From: Wenyingzhuangia marina
GTDB taxonomy: Bacteria > Bacteroidota > Bacteroidia > Flavobacteriales > Flavobacteriaceae
DNA: 64,000 bases
Reading direction: 5' to 3'
NCBI RefSeq assembly: GCF_900130035.1
Contig: NZ_FQXQ01000001.1
Coordinates: forward strand, 434,001-498,000
The position numbers and the translations under genes were made by a program. Positions 34,881 through 43,462 of the stretch are shown here, one piece after another (position 1 is the first letter of the stretch; the number at the start of each line of letters is the position of its first letter). The notes beneath the pieces are model-generated. The model did not search any database. It had not been told where the DNA came from and worked only from the letters and a program-made list of their open reading frames with translations.

Positions 34881-35240
34881 ATGGTACAAACAATAACCAA
34901 ACAAGATTTTTTTGACAAAGTATTCAATTTTGAAAAATCTCAAGAATGGGATTTTGCTGGAGAAGTTCCTGCAATTATAGATTTTTATGCTGACTGGTGT
35001 GGACCTTGTAAGGCCTTAGCTCCATTATTAGAAGATTTACAAAAAGAATACAACGGAAAAATAAACATTTACAAAGTAGACACACAAGCTGAGCAAGAAT
35101 TAGCAGGTGCTTTTGGAATTCGTTCTATTCCTTCTTTGTTATTTTGCCCTATTGGAGAAAAACCACAAATGGCCCAAGGAGCTTTACCAAAACAACAATT
35201 TGAAGAGTTGATTAGAGATATTTTAAAAGTAGAGAAATAA
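34881..35240 (+). CDS. Thioredoxin
   Basis: A 119-residue cytoplasmic thioredoxin with the active site DWCGPCKAL, the cis-Pro loop RSIPSLLF and the terminal helix typical of the family. It reduces disulfides in cytoplasmic proteins using electrons from thioredoxin reductase. An N-terminal stretch (QDFFDKVFNFEKSQEWDFAGEV) is slightly longer than in E. coli TrxA. The gene is monocistronic, with its own promoter box and terminator. Confidence 0.95.
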   Translation: MVQTITKQDFFDKVFNFEKSQEWDFAGEVPAIIDFYADWCGPCKALAPLLEDLQKEYNGKINIYKVDTQAEQELAGAFGIRSIPSLLFCPIGEKPQMAQGALPKQQFEELIRDILKVEK

Positions 35241-35264
35241 AATTTACTTTTTCATCTAAACCCT

Positions 35265-35292
35265 AAACCCTCATAAATATTTATGAGGGTTT
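35265..35292 (+). terminator. Terminator of the thioredoxin gene
   Basis: A 13-bp stem (AAACCCTCATAAA, loop TA, TTTATGAGGGTTT) followed by a T-rich run. Confidence 0.93.
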
Positions 35293-35351
35293 TATTTTTT
35301 ATTTACTTTAGACAATATTACGCAAACTGAAACCTAGCTTAAAACTAACAT

Positions 35352-35936
35352 ATGAATAATGAATTGGTTAAATATATTTCAAACCACATGCCTTTGTCTA
35401 AAGATCTTGAAGAGATTATTATACAAAGTTCACAAGTTAGAAATTACAAAAAAGGTACAATCATTTTAAACGAAAAAGACATCTCAAACGAAAGCTTCCT
35501 GGTTTTAAAAGGGTGTTTAAGAAGTTACATTATAAATGATGGAGAGGAAACAACGCTTGAAATTTATACCGAAGGTCAACCTATCACCCCTAAAAACTAC
35601 AGCAAAAACATCCCTACTGGTCAATATTTGGAATGTATTGAAGCATGTGTTTTAAATGTTAATACTCCTGAACATGAAGCAGAAATGTTTTTAAAACATC
35701 CCCAATTTGAATCTATCTGTAGAATTATTGGAGAAGTTATCATTGCTCAACAAAACGAATCTTTTACAACTTACAAATTGGCAAAACCAGAAGATAGATA
35801 TCTACATTTAATAAAAAACAGACCTAATTTAATACAAAGAGTTCCTCAATATATCATAGCAAGTTACCTGGGCATAGCTCCACAATCTTTAAGCAGAATT
35901 AGAAAAAGACTTTTAGAGAAATCTAAACAATCATAA
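35352..35936 (+). CDS. Crp/Fnr-family transcription regulator
   Basis: The 194-residue protein has a cyclic-nucleotide-binding-type beta-roll ([30 protein letters not shown]) and a C-terminal HTH ([25 protein letters not shown]). The Arg-Ser-Ala phosphate cassette of true cAMP receptors is not apparent, so the ligand is unknown. These flavobacterial regulators often control an adjacent gene; the genes that follow encode a predicted barrel and a DUF6326-like membrane protein. Confidence 0.9.
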
Positions 35937-36012
35937 ATTCATCATTTATGAACTTAAGTGAATGAAAAATAAAGCACTCTGTATGTAGTTTTACAACAAA
36001 AACTTAATTAAA

Positions 36013-36633
36013 ATGCATACCAAAAAAGTTGTCTTTATTTTTATGATATCCTATGTATTAGCATTTAAAATGCAAGCACAGTACGATAAAACCAATCCAA
36101 ATTACAAAGAATGTTTTGTTGGGAGTACTTTTGCCATGCTAGGAAACTTGCTACCAACCGAAAAACCTGACTTTATACAATTAAACATTGGATACAGAAT
36201 TACAGAAAAAGATGTAATTTCAATAGAATTCAAAACATGGAAATACTACAGATCATTAGGAATTCCATATGGAAAAGAATTCACGGCTCCTGAAGAAAAA
36301 TTCCCAGGTCATATAAAAGAAAAAGGATTTGCCATTGTTTATCAACGTTTTTTCTGGAAAGGTCTATATACTGGTGTGCATGTAATGAGTGCATGGCAAT
36401 CTTTCATCAATGAAGAAGGGAATAAGATAGATGATGGTTTCCAAGTTTTTAATACCTACAGACTAGGCTATCATTTTAAGCTATTTAAAAAAGCTTTTTT
36501 TATTGAACCTTCTATTGCTATAACTCATAGAGCCTACCACACAACAATGCCTGATTCTTTTAGAGTTTTAGACAATGGGCGTTCTAAATTCTTTTTTGGA
36601 GAGCCTGGGCTTCATTTTGGATATAATTTTTAA
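36013..36633 (+). CDS. Exported protein, predicted outer-membrane barrel
   Basis: The 206-residue product has a short signal-type N-terminus (KKVVFIFMISYVLAFKMQAQ) and an alternating strand pattern ending in GEPGLHFGYNF, as in small outer-membrane barrels. No catalytic motif is seen. It lies 76 bp after the Crp-type regulator and 10 bp before a DUF6326-like gene, so the three may form a unit. Function unknown. Confidence 0.75.
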   Translation: MHTKKVVFIFMISYVLAFKMQAQYDKTNPNYKECFVGSTFAMLGNLLPTEKPDFIQLNIGYRITEKDVISIEFKTWKYYRSLGIPYGKEFTAPEEKFPGHIKEKGFAIVYQRFFWKGLYTGVHVMSAWQSFINEEGNKIDDGFQVFNTYRLGYHFKLFKKAFFIEPSIAITHRAYHTTMPDSFRVLDNGRSKFFFGEPGLHFGYNF

Positions 36634-36643
36634 ATTTAAAAAT

Positions 36644-37009
36644 ATGAATACAAGGGTAAAACTATCTACATTATGGATTGTGGTGATGATGAATATAATA
36701 TTTGCTGATATTCTATCCATCATGATTGCTTTTACAGATAAAAATATTATTGATATTATAGATGAAGCAACCACAACCATGGCCATTGCAGCTATAATTA
36801 CCAACATCCCTATACTAATGATTTATTTTTCTAGATTAGAAAATATTAAAACCAATAGAATATTAAACATTGTCTCTGCATTAATTACACTTATATATGT
36901 AATTGGCGGTGGTAGCTCTACTCCTCATTATATCATCTGTGCTTTTATAGAAGTAATGGTATTAATTACAATTATTTGGACAGCTTGGAAATGGAAACCG
37001 TCCAAATAA
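36644..37009 (+). CDS. DUF6326-like four-helix membrane protein
   Basis: A 121-residue protein with four hydrophobic segments (LWIVVMMNIIFADILSIMI, MAIAAIITNIPILMIYF, ILNIVSALITLIYVIGG and YIICAFIEVMVLITIIWTAW). The pattern fits the DUF6326 group. The open frame begins upstream at 36575, but that part overlaps the preceding gene; the ATG at 36644 follows the preceding stop by 10 bp. The stop lies 12 bp from the convergent AsmA gene. Function unknown. Confidence 0.8.
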   Translation: MNTRVKLSTLWIVVMMNIIFADILSIMIAFTDKNIIDIIDEATTTMAIAAIITNIPILMIYFSRLENIKTNRILNIVSALITLIYVIGGGSSTPHYIICAFIEVMVLITIIWTAWKWKPSK

Positions 37010-37021
37010 TTATAACCTAGA

Positions 37022-39601
37022 TTATTTTCCAAACAACCCTTTTAATATTTTTTTACCTGCCTCTTTGGCTTTTTCTCCTGCTGATTCTTGTTGTGTTCCA
37101 GTAGTATCTTTTTCAACCCCTAACAATTCATTAATCTTTTTAGAAGCCTCTTCTTTTACTTTATCTTTCACTTTTTCTTTTTGATTATCAACAACCTTCG
37201 CTGCCAAAGCACTCACAGCATCTTTCATACCAGGCAACACCGTTGGTTTAGTAACCGTTCCACCTACCTTAACAGACAAAGGAACCGTCGTGTTTTCTTG
37301 ATCTGCACCACTTAACTTACTCACCAAACTTTGAGCTTCTGAACCTAAATACTTGGCTGGTAAATCAAATTTTAAATTATAATTAATTTCATTATCAAAA
37401 CCATGGGTCCCACCAATAGTAACTGGAATTCCTTTTACTTTCATAGTAAACGGCTGTACATTTACTTTACTATCTTTAAACGTTACTTTGGTTTGTAAAT
37501 CTTTTAAATCCATTTTATCAAAATCTAAGAAACTCATTTTACTTTCTGCCAAGCTCAAAAACTTATTCTTACTAGCATCTACTTTATCTACCTGTAAATT
37601 GGCAAAAGCATCACCTGTTAACCGAGATAAATCAGGCATAAAATCATTTCCTAAAACTCCTTTAACATCTAACTCGGTATCAAAACGACCATTAAACGCA
37701 TTAATGATTGGAGCTATTTTTTGCAACATGCCCATACCATTAAAAGCACTTGCAATATCTAATTGCTTTAATTTCATTACAAAATCATATTGAGTAGTAC
37801 TTGGTTTGGTATCTACAAAACCATCTAAAGCTATTCCACCTTGAAACATATTAGCCGTAGCATTTTTAAAAGTGATTTTCTGATCATTAATCAATGCTCC
37901 TCCTTTAAAGTTGGTCAATACAATATTATCATACATTACCTTTTTAGCATTTACTGTTGCGTTCACTTCCATGTTCTCTGGAATTTTAAACTGTTCGCTA
38001 TTAATGGTATCTGTAGTTGCTACAACAGTAGTATCACTTTCATAAAAATCACCTACTTTAAAAAGGTTAGAAGTTGCCGATATATTTCCTTTTAAAGTTC
38101 CGTTTGAAAACGCATATCCATAAATATTATCTAAAGTTCCTTTTACTTGCACATCAGAATCTCCTGTAGTAATAGATGCTTCTTGTAAACTTACATTTTT
38201 GGTATTAAACAACATGGCTGCTTTTTTCACAAAAATTGGTTTAGGAGTGTAATCAGAACCTACTGTTACACCCTGCAATTCTACACTACCCTTGCTATCA
38301 ATTTTATTGTACTGTTCTTTGTCTATGGCTTCCATATCAAAAGCTGTAGAAATATTGGCTTTTACCATTCCTTTTAAATCATACTCTAAAGGTGGAATTG
38401 GATACGCATTTTTTAAGTTTCCTAAATCTACTTGACCTTTTACGGCCGCTTTTACCGTTGGATTTGAAATTGGTTTGGTGACCAATGCGTTGGCCGTAAA
38501 TACATCTTTGGCAATTTTAAATCCAAAGTTTTTTACCTCTACCTCTACATCATCCATAATTCCTGTAGTGTTGGTTACTTTAGCATCTACATTTATATTT
38601 TCTATACGGTTTGGTAAATCTGGATATTTTAAACTTGCGTTGTCTGTTTTTAAGACAATTTCCAAAGTAGGAATGGTATTTTCAGAATATTGTCCTTTTA
38701 CTTTTCCGCTAAAATCTAACGCTCCTGTAGTCTCTACTTTAGGGAAATCAGCTGTGTAAGCATTCGGAATTAAAGACAATAAACTTTTAAATTCTGATTT
38801 GTCTGATTTAAACGTAAAATCTAAATCGTATGCTTCTTCTAACATTACAAAAACCCCATCAAAAGCCAAGTTTAAATCGTTGATTTGAGCCATGTTGTTT
38901 TTAAACGTCAACTTTAAATCGTTGGCATAATCAACATCTATTATTGCATCATAATTTAATTTTAAATCTTTTAAATAAGCAACATCATCCATCATAAAAG
39001 AAATGGCATCTGCTGTGGTGTGGGTATCTAAATCGACTTTGTTTTGCGATAAATCTCCGCTTCCTTTGTGATTAAAATTCACCACTTTTGCACTCATATT
39101 GCTCACCTCATCTAAATAATTTAGATTGATATTTTCCATGCTATATTCTTGAATAGCCAAAGAAAAAGGAGGCGATTCTTTAGTTTCCACCTTGATTTCT
39201 TCTGAAGGCAAAGCAATATCATAATTGGCAACACTATCTTTATTCACTTTTACATTAATATATGCATCTGCCAACTGAATGCTGTTGATTTGAGGTACAT
39301 CCCCAAGTAAACTTTTTAAATTAATATTGATGTAGGTATGTCCCACAGCCGCTAAAGTATCTCCAGCAAATGGAGCTTTATTAATTACTGATAAGTTTTG
39401 TAAATCCACCGAAACATTTGGGAAACTCCTAATTAACGAAATGGATAAATCTTGAAAATCAACAGTGGCATTTACACTATTATTGATTTGTTCTTTGGCT
39501 ATTTTGGTGATTTTTCCTTTAAATGCAAAAGGAATGATGAGCAGTAAAATAAAAACTAGCCCAATAAAAATGGCCAATCCTTTTAATATTTTTTTTAACA
39601 T
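37022..39601 (-). CDS. AsmA-like inner-membrane protein
   Basis: The 859-residue protein begins with one membrane helix (GLAIFIGLVFILLLIIPFAF) and continues as a large periplasmic beta-rich domain. The FKGKITKIAKEQINNSVNATVDFQDLSISLIRSFPNVSVDLQNLSV start and the C-terminal repeats fit the AsmA/TamB superfamily. Such proteins help lipid or outer-membrane protein transport across the periplasm. The C-terminus is Lys/Glu-rich and low in complexity. It is a single gene, convergent with the DUF6326-like gene. Confidence 0.88.
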   Translation of the reverse strand: MLKKILKGLAIFIGLVFILLLIIPFAFKGKITKIAKEQINNSVNATVDFQDLSISLIRSFPNVSVDLQNLSVINKAPFAGDTLAAVGHTYININLKSLLGDVPQINSIQLADAYINVKVNKDSVANYDIALPSEEIKVETKESPPFSLAIQEYSMENINLNYLDEVSNMSAKVVNFNHKGSGDLSQNKVDLDTHTTADAISFMMDDVAYLKDLKLNYDAIIDVDYANDLKLTFKNNMAQINDLNLAFDGVFVMLEEAYDLDFTFKSDKSEFKSLLSLIPNAYTADFPKVETTGALDFSGKVKGQYSENTIPTLEIVLKTDNASLKYPDLPNRIENINVDAKVTNTTGIMDDVEVEVKNFGFKIAKDVFTANALVTKPISNPTVKAAVKGQVDLGNLKNAYPIPPLEYDLKGMVKANISTAFDMEAIDKEQYNKIDSKGSVELQGVTVGSDYTPKPIFVKKAAMLFNTKNVSLQEASITTGDSDVQVKGTLDNIYGYAFSNGTLKGNISATSNLFKVGDFYESDTTVVATTDTINSEQFKIPENMEVNATVNAKKVMYDNIVLTNFKGGALINDQKITFKNATANMFQGGIALDGFVDTKPSTTQYDFVMKLKQLDIASAFNGMGMLQKIAPIINAFNGRFDTELDVKGVLGNDFMPDLSRLTGDAFANLQVDKVDASKNKFLSLAESKMSFLDFDKMDLKDLQTKVTFKDSKVNVQPFTMKVKGIPVTIGGTHGFDNEINYNLKFDLPAKYLGSEAQSLVSKLSGADQENTTVPLSVKVGGTVTKPTVLPGMKDAVSALAAKVVDNQKEKVKDKVKEEASKKINELLGVEKDTTGTQQESAGEKAKEAGKKILKGLFGK

Positions 39602-39703
39602 AATTATCTATTTTTTTTATAACTAAAGATACTCTAATCACACCTACAGGACAAATTAATATGATTGACCTTCATCAATTTTAACATTAATTGATATCAA
39701 AAA

Positions 39704-39734
39704 AAAGCCCTGCTATATAATATAGCAGGGCTTT
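39704..39734 (-). terminator. Terminator of lysS
   Basis: A 14-bp stem (AAAGCCCTGCTATA, loop TAA, TATAGCAGGGCTTT) followed on the minus strand by a T-run. Confidence 0.93.
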
Positions 39735-39756
39735 GAATTATTTTATTATAGAAGTA

Positions 39757-41460
39757 TTACACTTCTTGTAACACTACATTTTTAACATCTCCTTCAACCT
39801 CAACTTTAATTAAGTTGTGTTTGCTAAGACCTTTCATTCCTTTGTCCCAACCTTTACCACTTAAACCAGCAGCATTTTTTAATGCTGCAATATCCATTTT
39901 AGCTTCTTTTTGTAAAATGTCTAAAATTGCTTTTTCGTTATCGGTTAATTCTACTGCAATTTTCTTTTTCTCTGGTCTCATTTGAGGAAAGAACAATACT
40001 TCTTGAATAGATTGGTTGTTGGTTAAATACATGATTAAACGATCCATTCCAATTCCTAAACCAGACGTTGGTGGCATACCATACTCTAATGCACGTAAGA
40101 AATCTTCATCTATAAAGTTTGATGCTTCATCATCTCCTCTTTCTGCTAATTTTAATTGTGCTTCAAAACGCTCTCTTTGGTCAATAGGATCATTTAATTC
40201 AGAATAAGCATTGGCTACTTCTTTACCACAAATCATCAACTCAAAACGCTCTGTTAATTCAGGATTGTCTCTGTGTTCTTTACACAATGGAGACATTTCT
40301 TTAGGATAATCGGTAATAAATGTTGGCTGAATGTAATTTCCTTCACATTTCTCTCCAAACATTTCATCAATTAACTTTCCTTTCCCCATGGTGTCATCAA
40401 CCTCAATTCCCATATCTTTAGCAGCAGCTCTTAACTCATCTTCATTTTTACCTGTAATATCAAAACCAGTAAAATGTTTGATAGAATCTGCCATGGTTAC
40501 TCTTGCAAACGGTGCTTTAAAACTTACTTGGTGCTCACCAAAAACAATATCTGTAGTTCCGTTTACCGCCATTGCACAATGCTCTAGCAAGTTTTCGGTA
40601 AACGTCATCATCCAGTTGTAATCTTTATAAGCCACATAAATTTCCATGGCTGTAAACTCTGGGTTGTGAGTTCTATCCATTCCTTCGTTACGGAAGTTTT
40701 TAGAAAACTCGTACACTCCATCAAAACCACCCACGATTAAACGTTTTAAGTATAATTCATTTGCAATTCTCATATACAACGGAATGTCTAACGAATTGTG
40801 ATGTGTAATAAATGGTCTTGCTGATGCACCTCCTGCAATAGGTTGTAAAACTGGTGTTTCTACTTCAAAATATCCTGCTTCGTTAAAGAAGTTACGCATG
40901 GCATTGAACAATTTTGTTCTTTTTACAAACACTTCTTTTACGTGTGGATTTACCACCAAATCTGCATAACGCTGACGGTAACGCAATTCTGGATCGTTAA
41001 ACTCATCATAGGTTTTTCCTTCGGCATCCGTTTTTGGTAATGGCAAAGGTTTTAAAGCTTTACTTAACAATTTAAAATCGCGAACCATTACAGAAATTTC
41101 TCCAACTTGTGTTTTAAACAACTCTCCTTCAACTCCAATAAAGTCTCCTAAGTCTAATAATTTCTTAAAAACATCATTGTACAAAGTTTTGTCTTCTCCT
41201 GTACAAATTTCATCACGGTTAAAGTAAATCTGAATTCTTCCTTCTGCATCTTGTAACTCAGCAAACGAAGCTTTTCCCTGAATCTTCTTTCGCATTAAAC
41301 GTCCAGCAATGACTACTTTTTTTCCTTCCTCGTAATTTTTCTTAATATCTTTTGAATAGATATCTACTGGAAATAAATCTGCAGGATAAGGGTTAATTCC
41401 TAAAGCTCTTAATTTGTCAAGCTTTTCTCTTCTTACAATTTCTTGTTCTGATAATTGCAT
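39757..41460 (-). CDS. lysS: Lysyl-tRNA synthetase, class II, with C-terminal extension
   Basis: The 567-residue enzyme has an OB-fold anticodon domain (KVVIAGRLMRKKIQGKASFAELQDAEGRIQIYF) and class II motifs: motif 2 FRNEGMDRTHNPEFTAMEIY and motif 3 GLGIGMDRLIMYLTNNQSIQEV. The E. coli protein ends just after this motif; here about 69 residues follow (ELTDNEKAILDILQKE to the end), likely a winged-helix-like tail. The minus-7 box TATCTTTG lies 44-51 bp upstream of the start, and a strong terminator follows. Confidence 0.97.
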   Translation of the reverse strand: MQLSEQEIVRREKLDKLRALGINPYPADLFPVDIYSKDIKKNYEEGKKVVIAGRLMRKKIQGKASFAELQDAEGRIQIYFNRDEICTGEDKTLYNDVFKKLLDLGDFIGVEGELFKTQVGEISVMVRDFKLLSKALKPLPLPKTDAEGKTYDEFNDPELRYRQRYADLVVNPHVKEVFVKRTKLFNAMRNFFNEAGYFEVETPVLQPIAGGASARPFITHHNSLDIPLYMRIANELYLKRLIVGGFDGVYEFSKNFRNEGMDRTHNPEFTAMEIYVAYKDYNWMMTFTENLLEHCAMAVNGTTDIVFGEHQVSFKAPFARVTMADSIKHFTGFDITGKNEDELRAAAKDMGIEVDDTMGKGKLIDEMFGEKCEGNYIQPTFITDYPKEMSPLCKEHRDNPELTERFELMICGKEVANAYSELNDPIDQRERFEAQLKLAERGDDEASNFIDEDFLRALEYGMPPTSGLGIGMDRLIMYLTNNQSIQEVLFFPQMRPEKKKIAVELTDNEKAILDILQKEAKMDIAALKNAAGLSGKGWDKGMKGLSKHNLIKVEVEGDVKNVVLQEV

Positions 41461-41503
41461 GCTAGTACTTTTTAATATGTATAATGCGTTAATTCTTAGC
41501 TGG

Positions 41504-41511
41504 CAAAGATA
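41504..41511 (-). promoter_or_regulatory. Minus-7 box of lysS
   Basis: TATCTTTG on the minus strand fully matches TAnnTTTG and lies 43 bp before the lysS ATG. The AGTACTGAGTA-type repeat lies just upstream. Confidence 0.6.
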
Positions 41512-41520
41512 AGTATTTAG

Positions 41521-41543
41521 TACCGAGTACTGAGTATTGACTC
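41521..41543. repeat. AGTACTGAGTATTGA-type short repeat
   Basis: This segment carries GAGTACTGAGTATTGACTC, closely related to pieces of the atpA-atpG gap (AGTATTGAGTA, CTCAGTACTCAATG near 13600-13660). It appears to be a degenerate dispersed repeat. Confidence 0.4.
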
Positions 41544-41629
41544 TTAAGAATTTGAGGTAGTGATCTTGAATTTCTCACAATCTCCTAAAAATAAACTACC
41601 TGCTATTATGTATAATCCATCAAAAAAAC

Positions 41630-41637
41630 TAACTTTG
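41630..41637 (+). promoter_or_regulatory. Minus-7 box of the candidate small RNA
   Basis: TAACTTTG on the plus strand is a full match to TAnnTTTG. No protein-coding gene follows on this strand; a structured segment with its own terminator does. Confidence 0.4.
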
Positions 41638-41641
41638 TCGT

Positions 41642-41718
41642 GTTGTTGTAGAACTACGCAAGTAGTTTTAGGGTTTAATTACCAATGGAAAGCTTCCCTT
41701 TTACGGGTTGCTTTTTTT
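41642..41718 (+). ncRNA. Candidate small RNA between lysS and the DUF456 gene
   Basis: On the plus strand, a consensus minus-7 box is followed by a hairpin AACTAC-GCAA-GTAGTT (41652-41667) closed by a GNRA-type tetraloop, a linker, and a terminator-like hairpin (AAGC-TT-CCC-TTTTAC-GGG-TT-GCTT) with a run of seven T ending at 41718. Both flanking genes lie on the minus strand, and no coding frame follows. The order promoter, hairpin, terminator is what a short (about 75 nt) independent transcript would show. It does not match an RNA family that I recognise. Alternative: chance structure. Confidence 0.45.
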
Positions 41719-41735
41719 ATTTACAGCAGTTTTTA

Positions 41736-42233
41736 TTAAAAGAAAGCATCTTTGTTTTCTATTACTATTTTAATAAAATACACCAAGAATACAATACCTA
41801 CTATTAGTTTAATTCCCGTAGAAAAAAAGAATCCGATTACAGAACCTATAGATGCTTTAATTGCCTTTTTCATGTTTTTATGATCGTGTATTAATTCTCC
41901 TACTAAAGCTCCTAAAAACAATCCTAGAATCATTCCAATAGGCGGAAAAAGCAAACCGATTATTAATCCAATAGCAGATCCCCAAATTCCATATTTACTT
42001 CCTCCGAACTTTTTAGCTCCTAAAGCCGGGATAATATAATCTGCGATGACCACCAAAATGGCCACAGCCAAAGTAATACCTATAAAAGTCCAATCGGTGA
42101 TTACTTTAGAAGTTAAATTTAACAACAATATACCCAACCATCCTGTTGGTGGACCTGGAATAACGGGCAAAAAAGAACCAATGATACCACCAACCACCAG
42201 AAAAAAACCTAAAAACAACAATATATAATCCAT
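41736..42233 (-). CDS. DUF456 membrane protein
   Basis: The 165-residue protein has four to five membrane helices with the DUF456 pattern: GFFLVVGGIIGSFLPVIPGPPTGWLGILLLNL, KKFGGSKYGIWGSAIGLIIGLLFPPIGMILG and LVGELIHDHKNMKKAIKASIGSVIGF. The frame extends to 42392, but the ATG at 42233 gives the family N-terminus and avoids overlap with the divergent lipoprotein gene's promoter. Function unknown; inner membrane. Confidence 0.9.
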   Translation of the reverse strand: MDYILLFLGFFLVVGGIIGSFLPVIPGPPTGWLGILLLNLTSKVITDWTFIGITLAVAILVVIADYIIPALGAKKFGGSKYGIWGSAIGLIIGLLFPPIGMILGLFLGALVGELIHDHKNMKKAIKASIGSVIGFFFSTGIKLIVGIVFLVYFIKIVIENKDAFF

Positions 42234-42281
42234 AACAGCCTTTCTTTTAAAGCAATATACAGCAATCTTCTTAAAAAAATG

Positions 42282-42289
42282 TATTTTTG
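42282..42289 (+). promoter_or_regulatory. Minus-7 box of the TonB_C-like lipoprotein gene
   Basis: TATTTTTG matches TAnnTTTG fully and lies 20 bp before the ATG at 42310. Confidence 0.55.
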
Positions 42290-42309
42290 AACCAACTGAG
42301 AAGCTACAC

Positions 42310-42786
42310 ATGAACAAACTGATTGCCATTATTTTAGCATTGACTCTTTTCTCTTGCGAAAAGATTTGTTCGGTGACCTCTATTTTATGCAAAGGAAATA
42401 CTAAAAAAGTAGAATATATAGATTTTACGCAAATAGATCAGTTTCCACAATTTAAAGACTGTGATGAGATGTTAAGTTTTGAAGAAAGTAAAACTTGCTT
42501 TGAACAAACAATCCACGATGAGATAAGTAATAAGATTCAGAATTTAAAATTAATAAGTAAAGAAACTATTACAGACACTTTACAAATTCAGTTTACCATA
42601 GACAAAAATGGTCAGTTTTTATGTAATAAAATTATTGCAAAAGATTCTCTAAATATCAAACTACCCAATTTGTCTTCAGAAATTCAGAAAATTATTCAGG
42701 CATTACCAGCTATTAATCCCGCTCAAAAAAGAGGAATTCCAGTAAGCTCTACTTACACCATTCCTTTGGTAATCAACACCAAGTAA
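42310..42786 (+). CDS. Lipoprotein with TonB C-terminal-like domain
   Basis: The 158-residue protein has a lipobox (LALTLFSC) and a mature part that resembles the C-terminal domain of flavobacterial TonB proteins: QFPQFKDCDE with two spaced cysteines (DCD, KTCFEQTIHDEISNKI), QIQFTIDKNGQ and a PAQKRGIPVSSTYTIPLVI end. A normal TonB has an N-terminal membrane helix and Pro-rich linker; here both are replaced by a lipid anchor. A role in receptor contact is possible but unproven. Confidence 0.7.
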   Translation: MNKLIAIILALTLFSCEKICSVTSILCKGNTKKVEYIDFTQIDQFPQFKDCDEMLSFEESKTCFEQTIHDEISNKIQNLKLISKETITDTLQIQFTIDKNGQFLCNKIIAKDSLNIKLPNLSSEIQKIIQALPAINPAQKRGIPVSSTYTIPLVINTK

Positions 42787-42841
42787 CTTTTTTCTTTTAA
42801 GACAACGTTTATCATTTTCGTGGTTCATAAATACGCAACCA

Positions 42842-42874
42842 TTTGTAAAGTTTTACATCTATCATGTAGATTTT
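42842..42874 (+). promoter_or_regulatory. Candidate promoter of the ECF operon
   Basis: TTTG (42842-42845) and TAGATTTT (42867-42874) are spaced by 21 bp, close to the Bacteroidota minus-33/minus-7 layout; the last base differs from consensus. It lies upstream of a 36-codon frame and the ECF operon. Confidence 0.4.
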
Positions 42875-42888
42875 AAAAACAAAACTTT

Positions 42889-42999
42889 ATGATTCGATTA
42901 ATTTTTATGTTAACCCTCATTCACATTTTGTATTATTTAGATGTTTTTAACGCAACCTTTCACAAACTTAAACATCTAACTACTAATAACCCTAAATAA
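42889..42999 (+). CDS. Possible 36-residue small membrane peptide
   Basis: An ATG frame of 36 codons encodes a hydrophobic segment (LIFMLTLIHILYYLDVF) and a basic tail, and ends 7 bp before the next gene. The tight spacing and candidate promoter just upstream would fit a leader peptide or small membrane protein. Chance cannot be excluded at this length. Confidence 0.3.
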   Translation: MIRLIFMLTLIHILYYLDVFNATFHKLKHLTTNNPK

Positions 43000-43006
43000 A
43001 AAAATT

Positions 43007-43435
43007 ATGAAACTTATGAAACGTTTATTATTCATTTCAATTTTTGCACTTTTTTTAACATCTTGTTTAAAAGATGATGACAACCCTAATTATCATTTTG
43101 ATACCATTCCAGTAGAATCTATAGAATTACCTGATTCTTTTGAACTAAATGAAGTTTACGACATCACTATTAACTACAATTTACCCGACAGTTCACATAC
43201 TTTTTATCAGTTGTATTATGAATACAATGATAAAGAAAGAATTGTAGCCGTAATTACTTATGTAAATGAAGATGTAGCTGCAACAGGACCTGTAATTAAC
43301 AAAGATCACACCTTTAGATTAACAGCTACCCAAGAAGATGAATATATCTTTAAAGTTTGGAAAGGTAAAGATGAAAACAATGAAGATATTTACGAAACCA
43401 TTACAGTTCCAGTAGTAGATCCTAGTCAAAATTAA
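43007..43435 (+). CDS. Lipoprotein of unknown function upstream of ECF sigma factor
   Basis: The 142-residue product has a lipobox (SIFALFLTSC, Cys 20) and a beta-rich acidic mature part (PVESIELPDSFELNEVYDITINYNLPDSSHTFYQLYYEY) that looks like an Ig-like sandwich. No family is recognised. It ends 27 bp before the ECF sigma gene and is likely co-transcribed with it, so it may be a target or sensor of that system. Confidence 0.75.
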   Translation: MKLMKRLLFISIFALFLTSCLKDDDNPNYHFDTIPVESIELPDSFELNEVYDITINYNLPDSSHTFYQLYYEYNDKERIVAVITYVNEDVAATGPVINKDHTFRLTATQEDEYIFKVWKGKDENNEDIYETITVPVVDPSQN

Positions 43436-43462
43436 AACTATCTTAGTATAGTAATTTAATGT

